64,000 nt of DNA, taken from Symbiodinium sp. CCMP2592 (taxonomy: Eukaryota > Sar > Dinophyceae > Suessiales > Symbiodiniaceae). The notes under the pieces are model-generated. The model was not told the DNA's origin. It was given only the letters and a program-made list of their open reading frames with translations, and searched no databases. The stretch is taken from NCBI GenBank assembly GCA_905221615.1, contig CAJNDT010001013.1:1-64000 (forward strand). The letters run 5' to 3'. Position numbers and translations under genes: made by a program. Position 1 is the stretch's first letter. Each line of letters begins with the position of its first letter. Below, one piece after another: positions 9,168 to 19,900 of this stretch.

Positions 9168-10895
9168 ATGGGAGCCCCAGGCAAAGGTAAAAGGGATCCG
9201 CCGCCCGATGGCCATGTCCGGCGGCCGTCCAAGAAAGACCGGGACAGGCTCAAGGCCTTAGGCCTCTGGAACCCTGGCGGCAAGGCCAAAGGCAAGGGTG
9301 AGCCCGCCAAAGGCCAGGGCAAAGCCAGAGAGCCTGACCCACCGCGCTATCGGGGGGACTGGGGCCGTGAGCACGACCCACCGCAACACCGGGGGTACAG
9401 GGACAGGGAGCCCGACCCACCGCATTACCGGGGGCACAGGGACAGAGAGCCCGACCCACCGCACCGACGGGGGGACAGAGACCGAGAGCCCGACCCACCG
9501 CGCTACCGGGGGGAGCGACACCGAGAGCCGGAACCACCGCGCCAACGGGGGGAGGGCAAAGGCCAGGGCAGCGAGAGCGAGCCTGCCCCGCCGCAAAACC
9601 GGGGGGAAGGCCGCGGTGACCATAGGGAGCCACACCTGTCACCCCAGTCCTCGCCTAACAAAGGGAGTGAAAGCGGCACAGAGCGGAGCCGCACGCCCCC
9701 GGCTAGGCAGGAACCTGCCCGAGAATCCGAGGCGAAACCAGCCGATGCCGAGGCTGAGTTGACAGACGAAGCCACAAGCCCGGCGGAGGCAGTGAAAGAG
9801 GAGTCCTCGGATTCCAAAGAATCGTCCCCAAAAGGGGCCGCGGCCTCTTCGGTGGCAAAGGAGGGGGGCTCGACCCACCCGGGTCAAGAGCAGAGCCAGC
9901 CCTCGGCCACACAAGGGGGCCCGACCCACCCTGGCGAGGCCCCAAGTGAACCAGCAGGCCAAAAGGGGAGTCCGACTCACCCAAAAAGTGAGGAGGGCCC
10001 TTCTAGGCCAACATGGCCGGTGGAAGTGGGGGACACACCCCTGATCCTCTTCACGCCACATGTGAAGAGGTCTCACAACACTATCCACTGGCTTGCTCAG
10101 GTTGGGGACTCGCTAGCCCTACGGGGTTTCAGCGACTGCTATGCCCTCCTTGGAATAGGGGGCAGCCGGGCAACCTTCGAATGCCCAGGAAATCCCGCCT
10201 TGTGCTGGAAACTTACTTCCAGCGAGCAGGAGCCAAACCGCCGATCTGGCCATGGGCCAGAGAGTCGCCTAGGGCAAGTCATCCCCGGGATATGCGCAAG
10301 CAAGACCCGGGAGGTGGGCCCTGGAATCCTCCAGATTGGTACATGGGGCAAGGTGCCTGTGACCATTTTGGAGGTGGAACGGCTAAGCCCAATGTACCCA
10401 GAACCATCCAGTGCAAGGGTTTTGCACATGGCGATGGTTATTCTGGGGGTCAGTTGTGCGGGCATGCTGTGCCGCGATTTAAATCGTGGCAACTGGGGCA
10501 TCCGAAAGATGTCGCCAAATTCCTGCGTGGAGGAGATCGTTGTCATCGACGCTGCAGATTGGGAGCCGCAATCTGCACCACCAGGCTTTCCTCCAAGGAG
10601 GAAGCTTGAAAGTTGGTGGAACTGGATCCACCACAGTGCTCCCGCCACGGCGGACTGGTTGAGGGTGCAAGTGGAATCCCTTCACCGAGACCACCGGGCA
10701 TTGGCTCGCACCTTGGTGGAGGAACTCAGCAGGAGCGATGCTGGGCAGTGGGTGGTGGCTTCACTCCATGCTCAGCGCATCCTCTGCTTTTCCCCCAGGG
10801 ATGAGATCTGTTTGCTCAGGTCGCGAGCCAATGTCTTCACCAGCGGAGACTGGGATCTCCTCAGCCTCAAAGACCCACCTCAAGAAGGGGGCTGA
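9168..10895 (+). CDS. Protein with disordered repeat region and kinase-like domain
   Basis: 575 codons, starting 18 nt after the stop of the previous ORF. Residues 1-53 are basic. Residues 54-128 are six near-repeats of 13 residues with core REPDPP-x-Y-RG. Residues 130-300 are acidic/Pro-rich with three GG/GS-x-THP repeats. Residues about 310-500 look like a protein-kinase fold: a glycine loop GIGGSRATFE (about 328-337), a candidate ATP-binding Lys in LCWKL (about 348), a catalytic-loop-like CRDLNRGNWGI (R436, D437, N442), and VIDAADWE (D461) where DFG is expected. HRD is CRD and DFG is DAA, so activity is uncertain; it may be a divergent or pseudo-kinase. It sits wholly between two unit-boundary modules, so it travels, or was trapped, with the retroelement array. 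Coding is very likely; the kinase assignment is from motifs only. Confidence 0.6.
   Translation: MGAPGKGKRDPPPDGHVRRPSKKDRDRLKALGLWNPGGKAKGKGEPAKGQGKAREPDPPRYRGDWGREHDPPQHRGYRDREPDPPHYRGHRDREPDPPHRRGDRDREPDPPRYRGERHREPEPPRQRGEGKGQGSESEPAPPQNRGEGRGDHREPHLSPQSSPNKGSESGTERSRTPPARQEPARESEAKPADAEAELTDEATSPAEAVKEESSDSKESSPKGAAASSVAKEGGSTHPGQEQSQPSATQGGPTHPGEAPSEPAGQKGSPTHPKSEEGPSRPTWPVEVGDTPLILFTPHVKRSHNTIHWLAQVGDSLALRGFSDCYALLGIGGSRATFECPGNPALCWKLTSSEQEPNRRSGHGPESRLGQVIPGICASKTREVGPGILQIGTWGKVPVTILEVERLSPMYPEPSSARVLHMAMVILGVSCAGMLCRDLNRGNWGIRKMSPNSCVEEIVVIDAADWEPQSAPPGFPPRRKLESWWNWIHHSAPATADWLRVQVESLHRDHRALARTLVEELSRSDAGQWVVASLHAQRILCFSPRDEICLLRSRANVFTSGDWDLLSLKDPPQEGG
9327..9551 (+). repeat. 39-bp in-frame tandem repeat
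   Basis: About six copies of a 39-bp unit encode the 13-residue REPDPP-type repeat. The unit length is a multiple of three, so copy number can change without frameshift. The third and later copies are most alike (CGACCCACCGC followed by a GGGG run). Confidence 0.75.
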
Positions 10896-10989
10896 GGGAG
10901 GTGGTCAAAGCCAGCAGAGCCCGCCTAGGCAGGGGGCACAAGGAGGTGAACAGCTGAGGCCATGGCCGGCTTCCTTTCCTCACCGGCAC

Positions 10990-11233
10990 CGGGAGGCACA
11001 GGGCCAATCCTGAGGCTGCTTCAACCTCGCCAGCAAAAGCCTGGGAGGAGGGCTAGACTAGGTCCGAAGTAGCTCCTCCGGCAACCTCCCAACGGAGATT
11101 GGGAGGAACGGGGGATAGGAGTAGGCCTAGCGGAGGACGCCTTAAACAAGGCTGCCCTCCTCCTTTTGCTGTCAGAGTACAGCCCAGACCGAACTTGCCG
11201 CTACGGCGGCCGCGACTCAGAGCGCAAGACCGA
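10990..11233 (+). promoter_or_regulatory. Unit-boundary module 3
   Basis: Third copy, just before the full-length LINE of unit E. GCTGTCAGAGTACAGC is exactly conserved with module 2, and GGCGGCCGCGACTC and GCAAGACCGA are conserved too. The same short core (GGCCGCG, then TGTCCGCA) also precedes the leaders at 20786 and 30438. Confidence 0.5.
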
Positions 11234-11254
11234 GAAAATCCCATTTGGCTCAAG
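11234..11254 (+). other. Leader motif, unit E
   Basis: GAAAATCCCATTT joined to GGCTCAAG, followed by TTGTGGTTCAAACTGG as in unit A. Confidence 0.6.
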
Positions 11255-11621
11255 TTGTGGTTCAAACTGGCGAGTGGACGCTTTGTTGCCGTCGTGGCGC
11301 TGGGCTTCTGAGGCCGTATCTAAGGGTGGGCCCAAAGAGACCTCAAACCGAATCTCTGTGTTTTCTCGTAGGCGGGCTGTCCCGCACGGGCGCGCAGGGG
11401 TAGCGGCAGTCCCAGCTCCGGCTGAAGTGCAGTAGCGTAGTGCCATAGTTCCTTGAACCACTGCTTGAAACCGCTTGCGAACTCTTCTTGCACCTTGTGA
11501 ACCAATCCTTGTTTTCTTGTGCAGAATCTCTTGGATTTTGGGCCTTGCAAAATTGCCCGTTTACTTGTTGCAAAAGTACAGTTGAGGAGTTTTTCTTGCA
11601 GGCGGACTAAAGACAGCCAGC

Positions 11622-12707
11622 ATGACCGGAAACCGTGCATACACGGTCTGCGCCAAATGTGGTGCCTGGGTTTGGAGTGACCGTATCGGAGCTGATAAAC
11701 TGGAGTGCTGCAAGGCGTGCGGCCAACGCTGGCCAGGTGTGAAGCGAGGTCCTGCAGCGCGTGTCTGGAAGGATCGTGCAGTTGAGGCAGCCAGGCCTCA
11801 AAGATCACAGCCTCGCAGCCCTGGTCCCAAGATTCATAAGGCATTGCTTTCACTGTGGGATAAGTTTTCCCCGGAGGTGCAGCAAGGGCTTGTGGCAGCA
11901 GGCTGGAAGCCGAAGGAAGAGTCCAAGCCTGAGCCTCCCCCAGGGCTTCCCTTCACGGGTTTCTTGGGCAGCATGGGCAAGGGCAAAGGCAAAGGCAAGC
12001 ATCCTGAAATGAAGGACAGTGGGGCTGCTACGCAAGCCCTGTGGGCCTCTGCTTCTCCCGAGCAGAAGTCCCTCTTGCAACAGCTTGGCTTCCAGGACCC
12101 CAATCATGCTGAGCCTGCCGATCTCAAGTCACTTGTGAAGGCGCACATGGATCAGCTGCCAGATTCGTTGAAGAAGGCCATTGAAAGTTTGGAGCCCCGT
12201 GCACCAGAACCCACGGCCACAGAGCTGATGCTCTCGGCAACTAAGAAGTTTAAGTCTAGTTCCAGTGAGCTGCGCCAGCTCATCCAGAAATCAGCCGGAC
12301 TTCAAATCAAGATTGACCGGGCAAAAGCTGTGTACGCTGACCTTCTTGATCAGATGAAAAATGTCCAAACTGAGCTGTCTGATAAGCAATCTGAGGTGAC
12401 GCAGCTTCAAAAGGATCTTGAGGCCAAGGTGCAATCAGGTGCTGAATCTCCGTCCGTGCCCGACAAAGCGACTGTGCTTTTGGCCTTGACTCAGTGTGGT
12501 ATCACCCTTAGCAGTGAGCAGCAGGCTCTCTTAGAGGGCAGCATGGACATTGATACAGAGCAGGCCCCGGCAGAAGCCACCCGGCTGAGCATTAGTGTTG
12601 AAGGGCCGCCAGCATCAAATTCCCAGCCGCAGGGGATCCAGCAGCCTGTCCAGGATGGGACACGTGAGAAGCCGCGTTCGCGCAGTAGGGGTCGGACTCA
12701 GGGATAG
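11622..12707 (+). CDS. LINE ORF1 protein (unit E)
   Basis: 361 codons; ATG follows GACAGCCAGC. The N-terminus holds a four-Cys zinc ribbon: C10-x2-C13 and C30-x2-C33. A basic linker follows, then a conserved patch (LSLWDKFSPEVQQGLVAAGW) shared with the unit F protein (LHTVWEKLTPEARLAIEEAGW region). Residues about 205-275 form a heptad-rich coiled coil. The end is RSRSRGR-like. Such ORF1 proteins bind element RNA and multimerise through the coil; that role is inferred from architecture and position. The frame is intact. It lacks a canonical RRM or CCHC knuckle array. Confidence 0.75.
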   Translation: MTGNRAYTVCAKCGAWVWSDRIGADKLECCKACGQRWPGVKRGPAARVWKDRAVEAARPQRSQPRSPGPKIHKALLSLWDKFSPEVQQGLVAAGWKPKEESKPEPPPGLPFTGFLGSMGKGKGKGKHPEMKDSGAATQALWASASPEQKSLLQQLGFQDPNHAEPADLKSLVKAHMDQLPDSLKKAIESLEPRAPEPTATELMLSATKKFKSSSSELRQLIQKSAGLQIKIDRAKAVYADLLDQMKNVQTELSDKQSEVTQLQKDLEAKVQSGAESPSVPDKATVLLALTQCGITLSSEQQALLEGSMDIDTEQAPAEATRLSISVEGPPASNSQPQGIQQPVQDGTREKPRSRSRGRTQG

Positions 12708-12755
12708 GGGTCTGGGATTAGGGTTGGTGGTTACCTTGATCAAGATCGGGGTGTT

Positions 12756-13910
12756 TTGATTGAAGGCCGAAGCCGTGCAAAACATGTACACTTTCATGAT
12801 TCGGGGCTGCTGCCGGCCCTAAAATCCCGACCTTTCCCACCTTTAGGGCCACACTCCAGTGCGGATGAACCCGGTCCTGGACCAGGCCTTGGAGATTTCT
12901 GCAATCTGTTTTTGAGCCGGCAGTGCAGTGTAGCTTCCGATTCGGACGAGTCCGTTGGGGGCGAGTCTGTGCACATCTTATCCTGTGTGTGTTGTGCAGC
13001 GCCGCTGGCTTTCTCACGAACTGTGAGTTCTGTCGCTGGGGACTGCATGTCTGAAGTTTGCCACATGTGTTCGAAGGCTGCGTCGGCTTCAAGCTGTGCT
13101 GGCCGGCAACACGCCGAACCCTCAAGCTTGCAAGGGTTCATTTTAGGGTGTGGGGTTGCAGGGGATGGGTTTTCCGAGGCTGATTCAGGTTCTTTGAGTC
13201 CTCTTGTGCAGTGCTCAGTCTGTGCCGCGCCGATACCTGCCATCCCTTCCTGCCCAAGCTCCTTGAGGTCACCCATTTGCAAGCAGTGTTTTTACCCCTT
13301 CAGGCCCAGCGCCCCATCCTCGCAGGTGCTGTTATTGGATCCTTACGTGCGTTCAGGCCAACCTGTGGACAGGATCTTTAAGGCGCCCTGTGCGAAGGTC
13401 ACCACACAATCAGCATTGAGTCACAGTCTCATGGGGTTTCCACCTTTGGGGCTCGCTGGGCTGCGTGATTTCAGAATGGAAGGTGGCCAGGTGCCATTTC
13501 AGGTCCCTAGCCCGTGTGCTTGCCCTGATTTGCAGGGCCCTAGCCCCAATTTGCAACTGTGGGGATTTCTTGGAGGATACCCTCGGATGTCGGGTGAGTT
13601 GCCTATTGAGTCGGCTTGTCCCCATAGGTTTGATCCTGCAGCCAACTTGATAGGAGGCAACGGCAGTGGCGGATCGCTTTCAATTGCTTGCCCTAACCCG
13701 TGTGCTGACTCAGACCCTCGGGACCCTAACCCCAATTTGCAGAGTGGGCTTGATATGCATGCCGTTTCCTCTGGCCTCTCTAGTTGGGCGGCCTTTTCCG
13801 AGAGGCCGGGCTTCTGTGTCGCGTGTGGTCAACATCAGGTCATTAGGGGCCAGTGCAGATCGGGAGGTCCGGGATTTCTTGATTGCAGGACACCATGCTC
13901 AGTGCAGTGA
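12756..13910 (+). pseudogene. LINE ORF2, N-terminal Cys-rich segment (unit E)
   Basis: First part of ORF2, frame 0, starting at ATG 12756 just after ORF1. It is rich in CxxC pairs (CVCCAAPL with CHMC; CSVCAAPI with CKQC; CVACGQ) that match position for position with the unit F protein, so they probably form several zinc ribbons. Alignment to unit F shows that homology leaves this frame near 13852-13865 (after CGQHQVIRGQCR) and continues in frame +1. The remaining codons to 13910 are out-of-frame noise. Either a 1-nt indel or a sequencing error explains it; a programmed shift is less likely because unit F lacks a shift here. Confidence 0.7.
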
Positions 13911-16900
13911 GCCCTCTGATGCCATTCTTACAGCTCTGAGTGACGTGATGCGTTACTGTCCAGGATGCCTGTGTAAATGGGCTAATTGCCGGAGCCGTGC
14001 CAGTAGGCCTGCTGAATCCCAATATGCAGGGGTTTCGGAAGCCTCTATCACAGGACCTTCCTTTTTCTCGGCTGAGACCTTTGCTGATCTTGCCTCAGAT
14101 GAGCAAATCAACCTTGCTAGTGTGAGTTTGGGATCAGGGGTTTCAGGGGTAGAGGCCAGGGCTTCATCACACACCGATCGGTGTCGACTGTTGTCATCGG
14201 TCTCTCGGCGCACGAGGCGCCGTCGCAATCGGTGGATCCGACTCGCATCTCAAGGTGTGCTGCGCTCTCTTGATCATGCATGCACATCTTCCGACGGCGA
14301 GGGGGAAATTGCGAATTTTCCTTCAGGGCTCTTAGCCAAGAAAAATGGGCCCAGGTCTATACTCCCTTGTGAGGAGCCCCAAGGACCTGGGCCCATTTTT
14401 TCGGTTTCAGGCCCAAAACGAGCATCTGAGATCCCAACAGGAAAGTTAGCAGGGGAAATTTCGGGTTTAGCCGCTCCGGTTGCGGACAGCCAGGAAACAT
14501 TGCCTTGTGAGACATCAGATGGTGAGTGCGTCCCTGACATTACTTCTGCGAGTGCTAGGCCTGCTCCTTCAATCCCTTCCGGTGCAACTGGACCAATAGA
14601 GCCCCTGCTCCATGAGCGGGGAGCCCCCAGGACCCAGGAGGTGGAGGTCATGACCAGGAGTAGGAGTCTTTTCCAGGAGGAGGTGGGCCGAGGGCCACAG
14701 GGTCCTGGGGGACCGGATGGGAGCGATGCCACTGCAGGTCACGGTTCGCTGCCGGAAGTGCGCCCTGTTGGCGGCACTCGGGGTGGCAATCCAAACTCAA
14801 CCGGACTCGATGCTTTCCAACCTGTGTCAAACCGTGGCTCCGTTTTGGGAACGCTTTGCGTTCACACAGGAGATCTAGACCCAGAGGCTTTAGCAGGGAT
14901 CGAGCTTTGGTCACATGAGGGCAGTGCTGGGACAAATCTGAGTGCCGTAAGCTCAGCGACCTTAAGCAGTGCACCATCAGTTTTGGGCACTTGGCCCGAT
15001 GTGCGCCCTGTTGGCAGCACTCGGAAAGAGCCTGGTGAGTCAGGTCAACCTGTTGACTGGTGTCTTGCGTTGCATCTCCTCGAGAAGGCCGAGACCCAAG
15101 GCTACAAGTGTGTTGAAAGTGAGATTATAAAACTTGCTGAAGACATCCAAACCCACTTCAAAGAGCCCTCTTTGGAGTGGTGGGCAGGCTACGCCATGAT
15201 GCAGTGTCTTGTTGATGAGTCCAACCCAGCATGGACCCAGGCAGCCATCAAACAATTGATCCCTGCCAGGGCCGGTCCGCGACCTCATCCGGTCACCCTT
15301 CTCAGCCTGAACATCACTACTTGGGGTCCGAAGTTTAAGGACTGGCTTGGGGGTAGAGGCTGCCCCTTTGACCTTTTGTGTGTCCAGGAAACACATCTTC
15401 GCAAAGATGTGCCCGCTGCTGCGGCCTGGCTAAATCCACGTGGCCTTGTTGGTCATTTTGGGCCAGGGCATAAAGGTGACACACCAGGGATCCGAGGAGG
15501 CCTTGTCACCATTGCGCCGGCGCACCGAAATGTCAGGCAAGCCCTTGACTATCAAAAGGAAGGCTGTGGTTTCTTGGTTGATTTCCTTAGGTTTAAAGAT
15601 TGGACTTTGGCGGTGCTTAATCTTTACCTTAAATCGGGTTCTTCCCTTCAGACCGAACCGAATTGTTCAATTGTTGCAAATCTCCTGGCCTGTGTGAGAG
15701 ACCTTGCTGTGCCGTGGATTGTGATGGGTGACTTCAACACTCCAATCACGGACCTTCAGGCAACCAACATTCCTACTGAGGCCAAGGGGTTGCTGCTCTC
15801 GCCAGGGGGCCCAACCACTGATGACGGTGCATGCCTTGATTATTCCCTCATCTGTCATCGTCTATCTGGCTGCATCGGTTGTACCATTGCCTGGGATGCA
15901 CCTTTCAGGCCACATGGGCTACTCAAGTTCACTTTGGAGGCCGACTGTTCCTTGATTGTGCCGCAGCTCCCGAGCTATCGACAAATCACTTCAGCGCCTT
16001 GCCATTCTTTCGTTGAAGGTCCTCAGCTTGATTGCATCCGGTGGGAAGGGTGTGCCAACCCTTCGTCAATCACGCTTTCCTTTGCTTCGTGGTCTCAGGC
16101 TGCTGCAGCTACCTGTGGAGTGACCCAGAAAGCGCCTGGCACATACTTTGCAATCATCCACCAAGCATTGAGCCCTCCCTCGCACCCGGATCGGGTGTGG
16201 CATGGGAAGTCAGCGTCCTTCTGGGATAGAGTTGCAGTTTGGGCCAAAAAACAGCCGAGCTATGCTTGTGGCATTCCAGAGTCTGTTATCAATTTGTTGA
16301 ACGAATCTGAGGTTCACTGGGCCGTGCAGGCCCGAACAACTTGGGAGCAATGGAAAGATGAAACTTTGCAGATTTTGAGTGGTGCTATGCCAAGTCGGGA
16401 GTGGCAAAAAGTCACAGTAGCCCAACAAAAACTTGCCCGTGAAGCCCACGTTGCCACCAAAAGTGCTCACTATCTTGATTGGCTTCAATCTTCCTTGACT
16501 AAAGGAATGCGACCCTTGTTTCGAGCCCTTAGTAACCCAGATGCCCAAGTTGATAGGCCGTTTCGGGATGCAGGACTTGAGTTGAAGCCCTTCCTTAGGT
16601 TGGATTTCTGGGTTGAACTTTGGAAAGCCCAGCCCACGCCCTTGCCTGACTTGTCGCCCGAGCTCCATGAGCGTGCTCGGCAACATGCCAAATTCTTGCA
16701 GCCCGCCACCCTTGACTTAATACGTTCCCAGCTGCGCAAATTGGCAAACAAAGCGGGTGGTGCTGATGGTTGGAGCTATGCACAGCTCAAGCTGCTTCCT
16801 GATGAAGCGTTGGCGGCCCTGCTCTCCATCTTTCGCAGAGTTGAGTGCGAAGGAGTGTTGCCAGAGCACTGGCTCACGACCTTAATCACCATGTTGCCAA

Positions 16901-19900
16901 AAAATTCCCGGGTTGAACGACCTATAGCACTGTGCAATGCGACATACCGCCTCTGGGCCAAGTTGCGCTATCCTGAAGTTGAGTCCTGGGTGCTGTCGTT
17001 TCAGCAACAGGCCCCATGGGAACAAGCGGTTCCAGGCCAGTCAACGCTTGATGTGAGCATCACCCGTCTCCTTCAGGCTGAAATCTCGCGTGTCCGCAAG
17101 CGTTGTCGCATAGTGCTGTTTGTTGACTTGCAGACTTTTTACGAATCGGTGTCACATGAAGGAGTTGCACACCAAGCCATTTTACACAACTTTCCGGCGG
17201 TCTGCGTTGACACCGCCTTAAAAGTTTATAGGGGCGCTAGATACATTGTTTCTGAATCAGCTGTATCACCAGTGTGCTATGGTGCCTCTGGCTTGATGGC
17301 CGGGTGCCCTTTCGCTCCGGCACTAGCCAAGCTGGCCCTTTTCCCGAGTCTTTCGACCCTTCATGCTTCCAAGCTCAACGACAACATCACAGCATGGCTA
17401 GACGACATCAGTGTCGACACCGAAGGTGCCAATGCAGAGCAAACGGCGGTCAGGGCCCAGAAATCTTTTCAGCTTTTGAAAACCTCCTTGGAGCGGGATG
17501 GGTTAAAAATGTCGCTGAGTAAAACTTGTTTTGTTTGTACTGACTCCCGGTCAGAAAAAGCCCTTAAACGCTTGCTAGGCCCAAATGACCCTCCCATATC
17601 CTCGTTGGCCCGGGATCTTGGCACTGACTACTCCGGCGCCCGCAGACGCAGGATCACCATTGCCAAGCAAAGGGAGGCCAAAGGCAAGACCAGGTCAGGC
17701 CGTCTTCGCAAACTCCAGGTTCCTTCCCTTTCGCATAAGTGGAGGGCTTTTAAAGGTGGGGTTTTTGCCACAACGGCATGGGGCCATCAGGCCCAGGGCC
17801 TTGCCCCTAAAAGGTTGAAGTGGTTGAGGGCATGTGCGGCCCAGCAGCTCAATCGTCACAAGCTCGGCAGTTCCGATTTGTTGTTTGACTTCCATTGCAA
17901 ACATGAGGATCCTCTCATCACCATTGTGACCCAACATTTCACAACAATTGCCAGGATCTTCCGCAGATGGCCGCAGTCTCTTTGGTCTCAGCTTCAGACT
18001 ACTTGGGCAAGCTCGTGGGAGAGACTCCAGTCGGCAGTGTATCCCTGGCAGGTTGTGTCAGGCCCCATGGCAGCGGCCCAAGCCTACTTAATGCAACTCG
18101 ACGTTGAATGCCGCTCCTTGGAGCAGTGGAATTTTGGGCAAACTGTTCTGCCGTGTCAATGGCGGGATGTCAGCTTCAAGGAGACCTTGCTAAGGCGTCT
18201 TCGTAGTCACCTCCAAGCGCAGCGCAATGCCAGGATTGCAAACATTCTTGAAATACCTGAATTACCGCAGGGTCTTGACTGGACCAGCCATCGCAAGCGT
18301 GTCACTCGGATGAAGAAGGCCAAAAAGCCAACGAAATGGCTTCTTGCGCTTTGGCAAGGAGCTGTGCTGTGCAGCTCAACAGGTGGTCAGGAGTTTTGCC
18401 CCTTGTGTGGCACCCCTGCGTCATGGAGGCATGTTTTGCTTGATTGTCATTACTGGCGTACCCGACACCGTAGCATTCCGCCTCAGTGGGACGAGCTTCA
18501 ACGTCAGTGGCCTGTTCCTGCACTGTGGGAAAGAGGCTTGCTACCTGCTAGTCTTACCCAGCAGTCGAGGCCTGACTTCACTCTCACTGATGTCAGAGAG
18601 GGTCTCTGGGCCACCAATGACTCTCTGGATGCTCAGCAATTTGTTTTTAGTACTGATGCAACGGGTGGCCCTGAAAGTGCAGATGATCGACTTCGCATTG
18701 TGGCGTTTGCCGTTATTGCCTTTAAAAAGCAAGGTGATCAGCTTACTCAGGTTGCGTCCATAACGGGGTATCTCCCTGTGGGTGCCTCGGTTGCTGAAGG
18801 TGAAACGCAGGCACTGCAGGTTTTGCAAAACAACGTCGTTGGTGAAGCTGACGTCACTTGTGACTGTCAAACTGCAATCAAACGAGCTCGCTCTTTTGGC
18901 ACCAACTTGCACTGCCATTGGGTTAGGTCTCATTTGAGTTTGGAGGCGTTCCAAGCTGAGTTTGGCGTGCACAACACCTGGCGACATGAAGCCAATAATG
19001 CTGCTGACCAGCTTTGTGATAAGACTGCCCTTAAAATCTTTGACAGGAGCTTCTTAAGCAAAATCCAGTCCCTTGACGCTTTGGTACAGCAAATTTCCAC
19101 TTTCCTTGCAGAGAGAGTAGAGATCCTGATCACTTCCAAAAAAGATCCACCCCCGCAGGTGTTCCAGGAAAAAAGGGTGTGTCGTAAGCAGAAGCCTGGC
19201 TCTGCTTCACAGCCGTTTGTGAAACCACGCCGGGCAGCAGAACAAGCCTTGTCAGCGTCAGCCACTCGCCCTGCACCCAGCCTTAACAAAAAGCAAAGGT
19301 TGCGCCAACTGCTAGAGGACCCCAGCCTGCAGCTGGGTCACGAATGGCAAACGACTGGCGCTAAGGCTGAGAACAATTTTGCTGTCCAATGCCAACGATG
19401 CCAATTGTACATTGAGCAGTGCAATGCGCCTGACATTTTCAACCGCAAAATTAATCACCCATGCAAGGGCATTCCCGCTGCTTTGCCAGACAGTTGGGAA
19501 ATCCACTCTTCGCACTCCATGGTGAACAAAGGTGCCTTTTTCGCCTGCTCTAAGTGTCTGGCAACAGCAAAGTTGGCAGCTAAGGCAGCAACTAAGTTGC
19601 TTTCGGCCCCCTGCAAGGGTTTAGCACGCAAGGCAGGTAAGAACCTCATAAAAACTAACGTGCATGAACAAGTCAGTGCTGCGCAACATGTACCTATCGC
19701 CTCGCTGTTTCAGCCCAAAGTTGAGGGCACACCAGTTGCGGAGGTGAGTGTGCAACAAGACCCAAATGTGGGTGACCGACCAGGAAAGGAGGCAAAAGCA
19801 AAGGCCACCAAACCTTTGTCTAAGGGTTCCAAGCCTAAGTCTAAGCCCAAACCTTCCCCACCTGGAGAGGACCTTAAGCAAACTAAGTTGTGTTTTGGAA

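Noticed and set aside
15040..16961. Minus-strand ORFs over the LINE ORF2
   Set aside because: Shadows of the conserved plus-strand endonuclease and RT frame.
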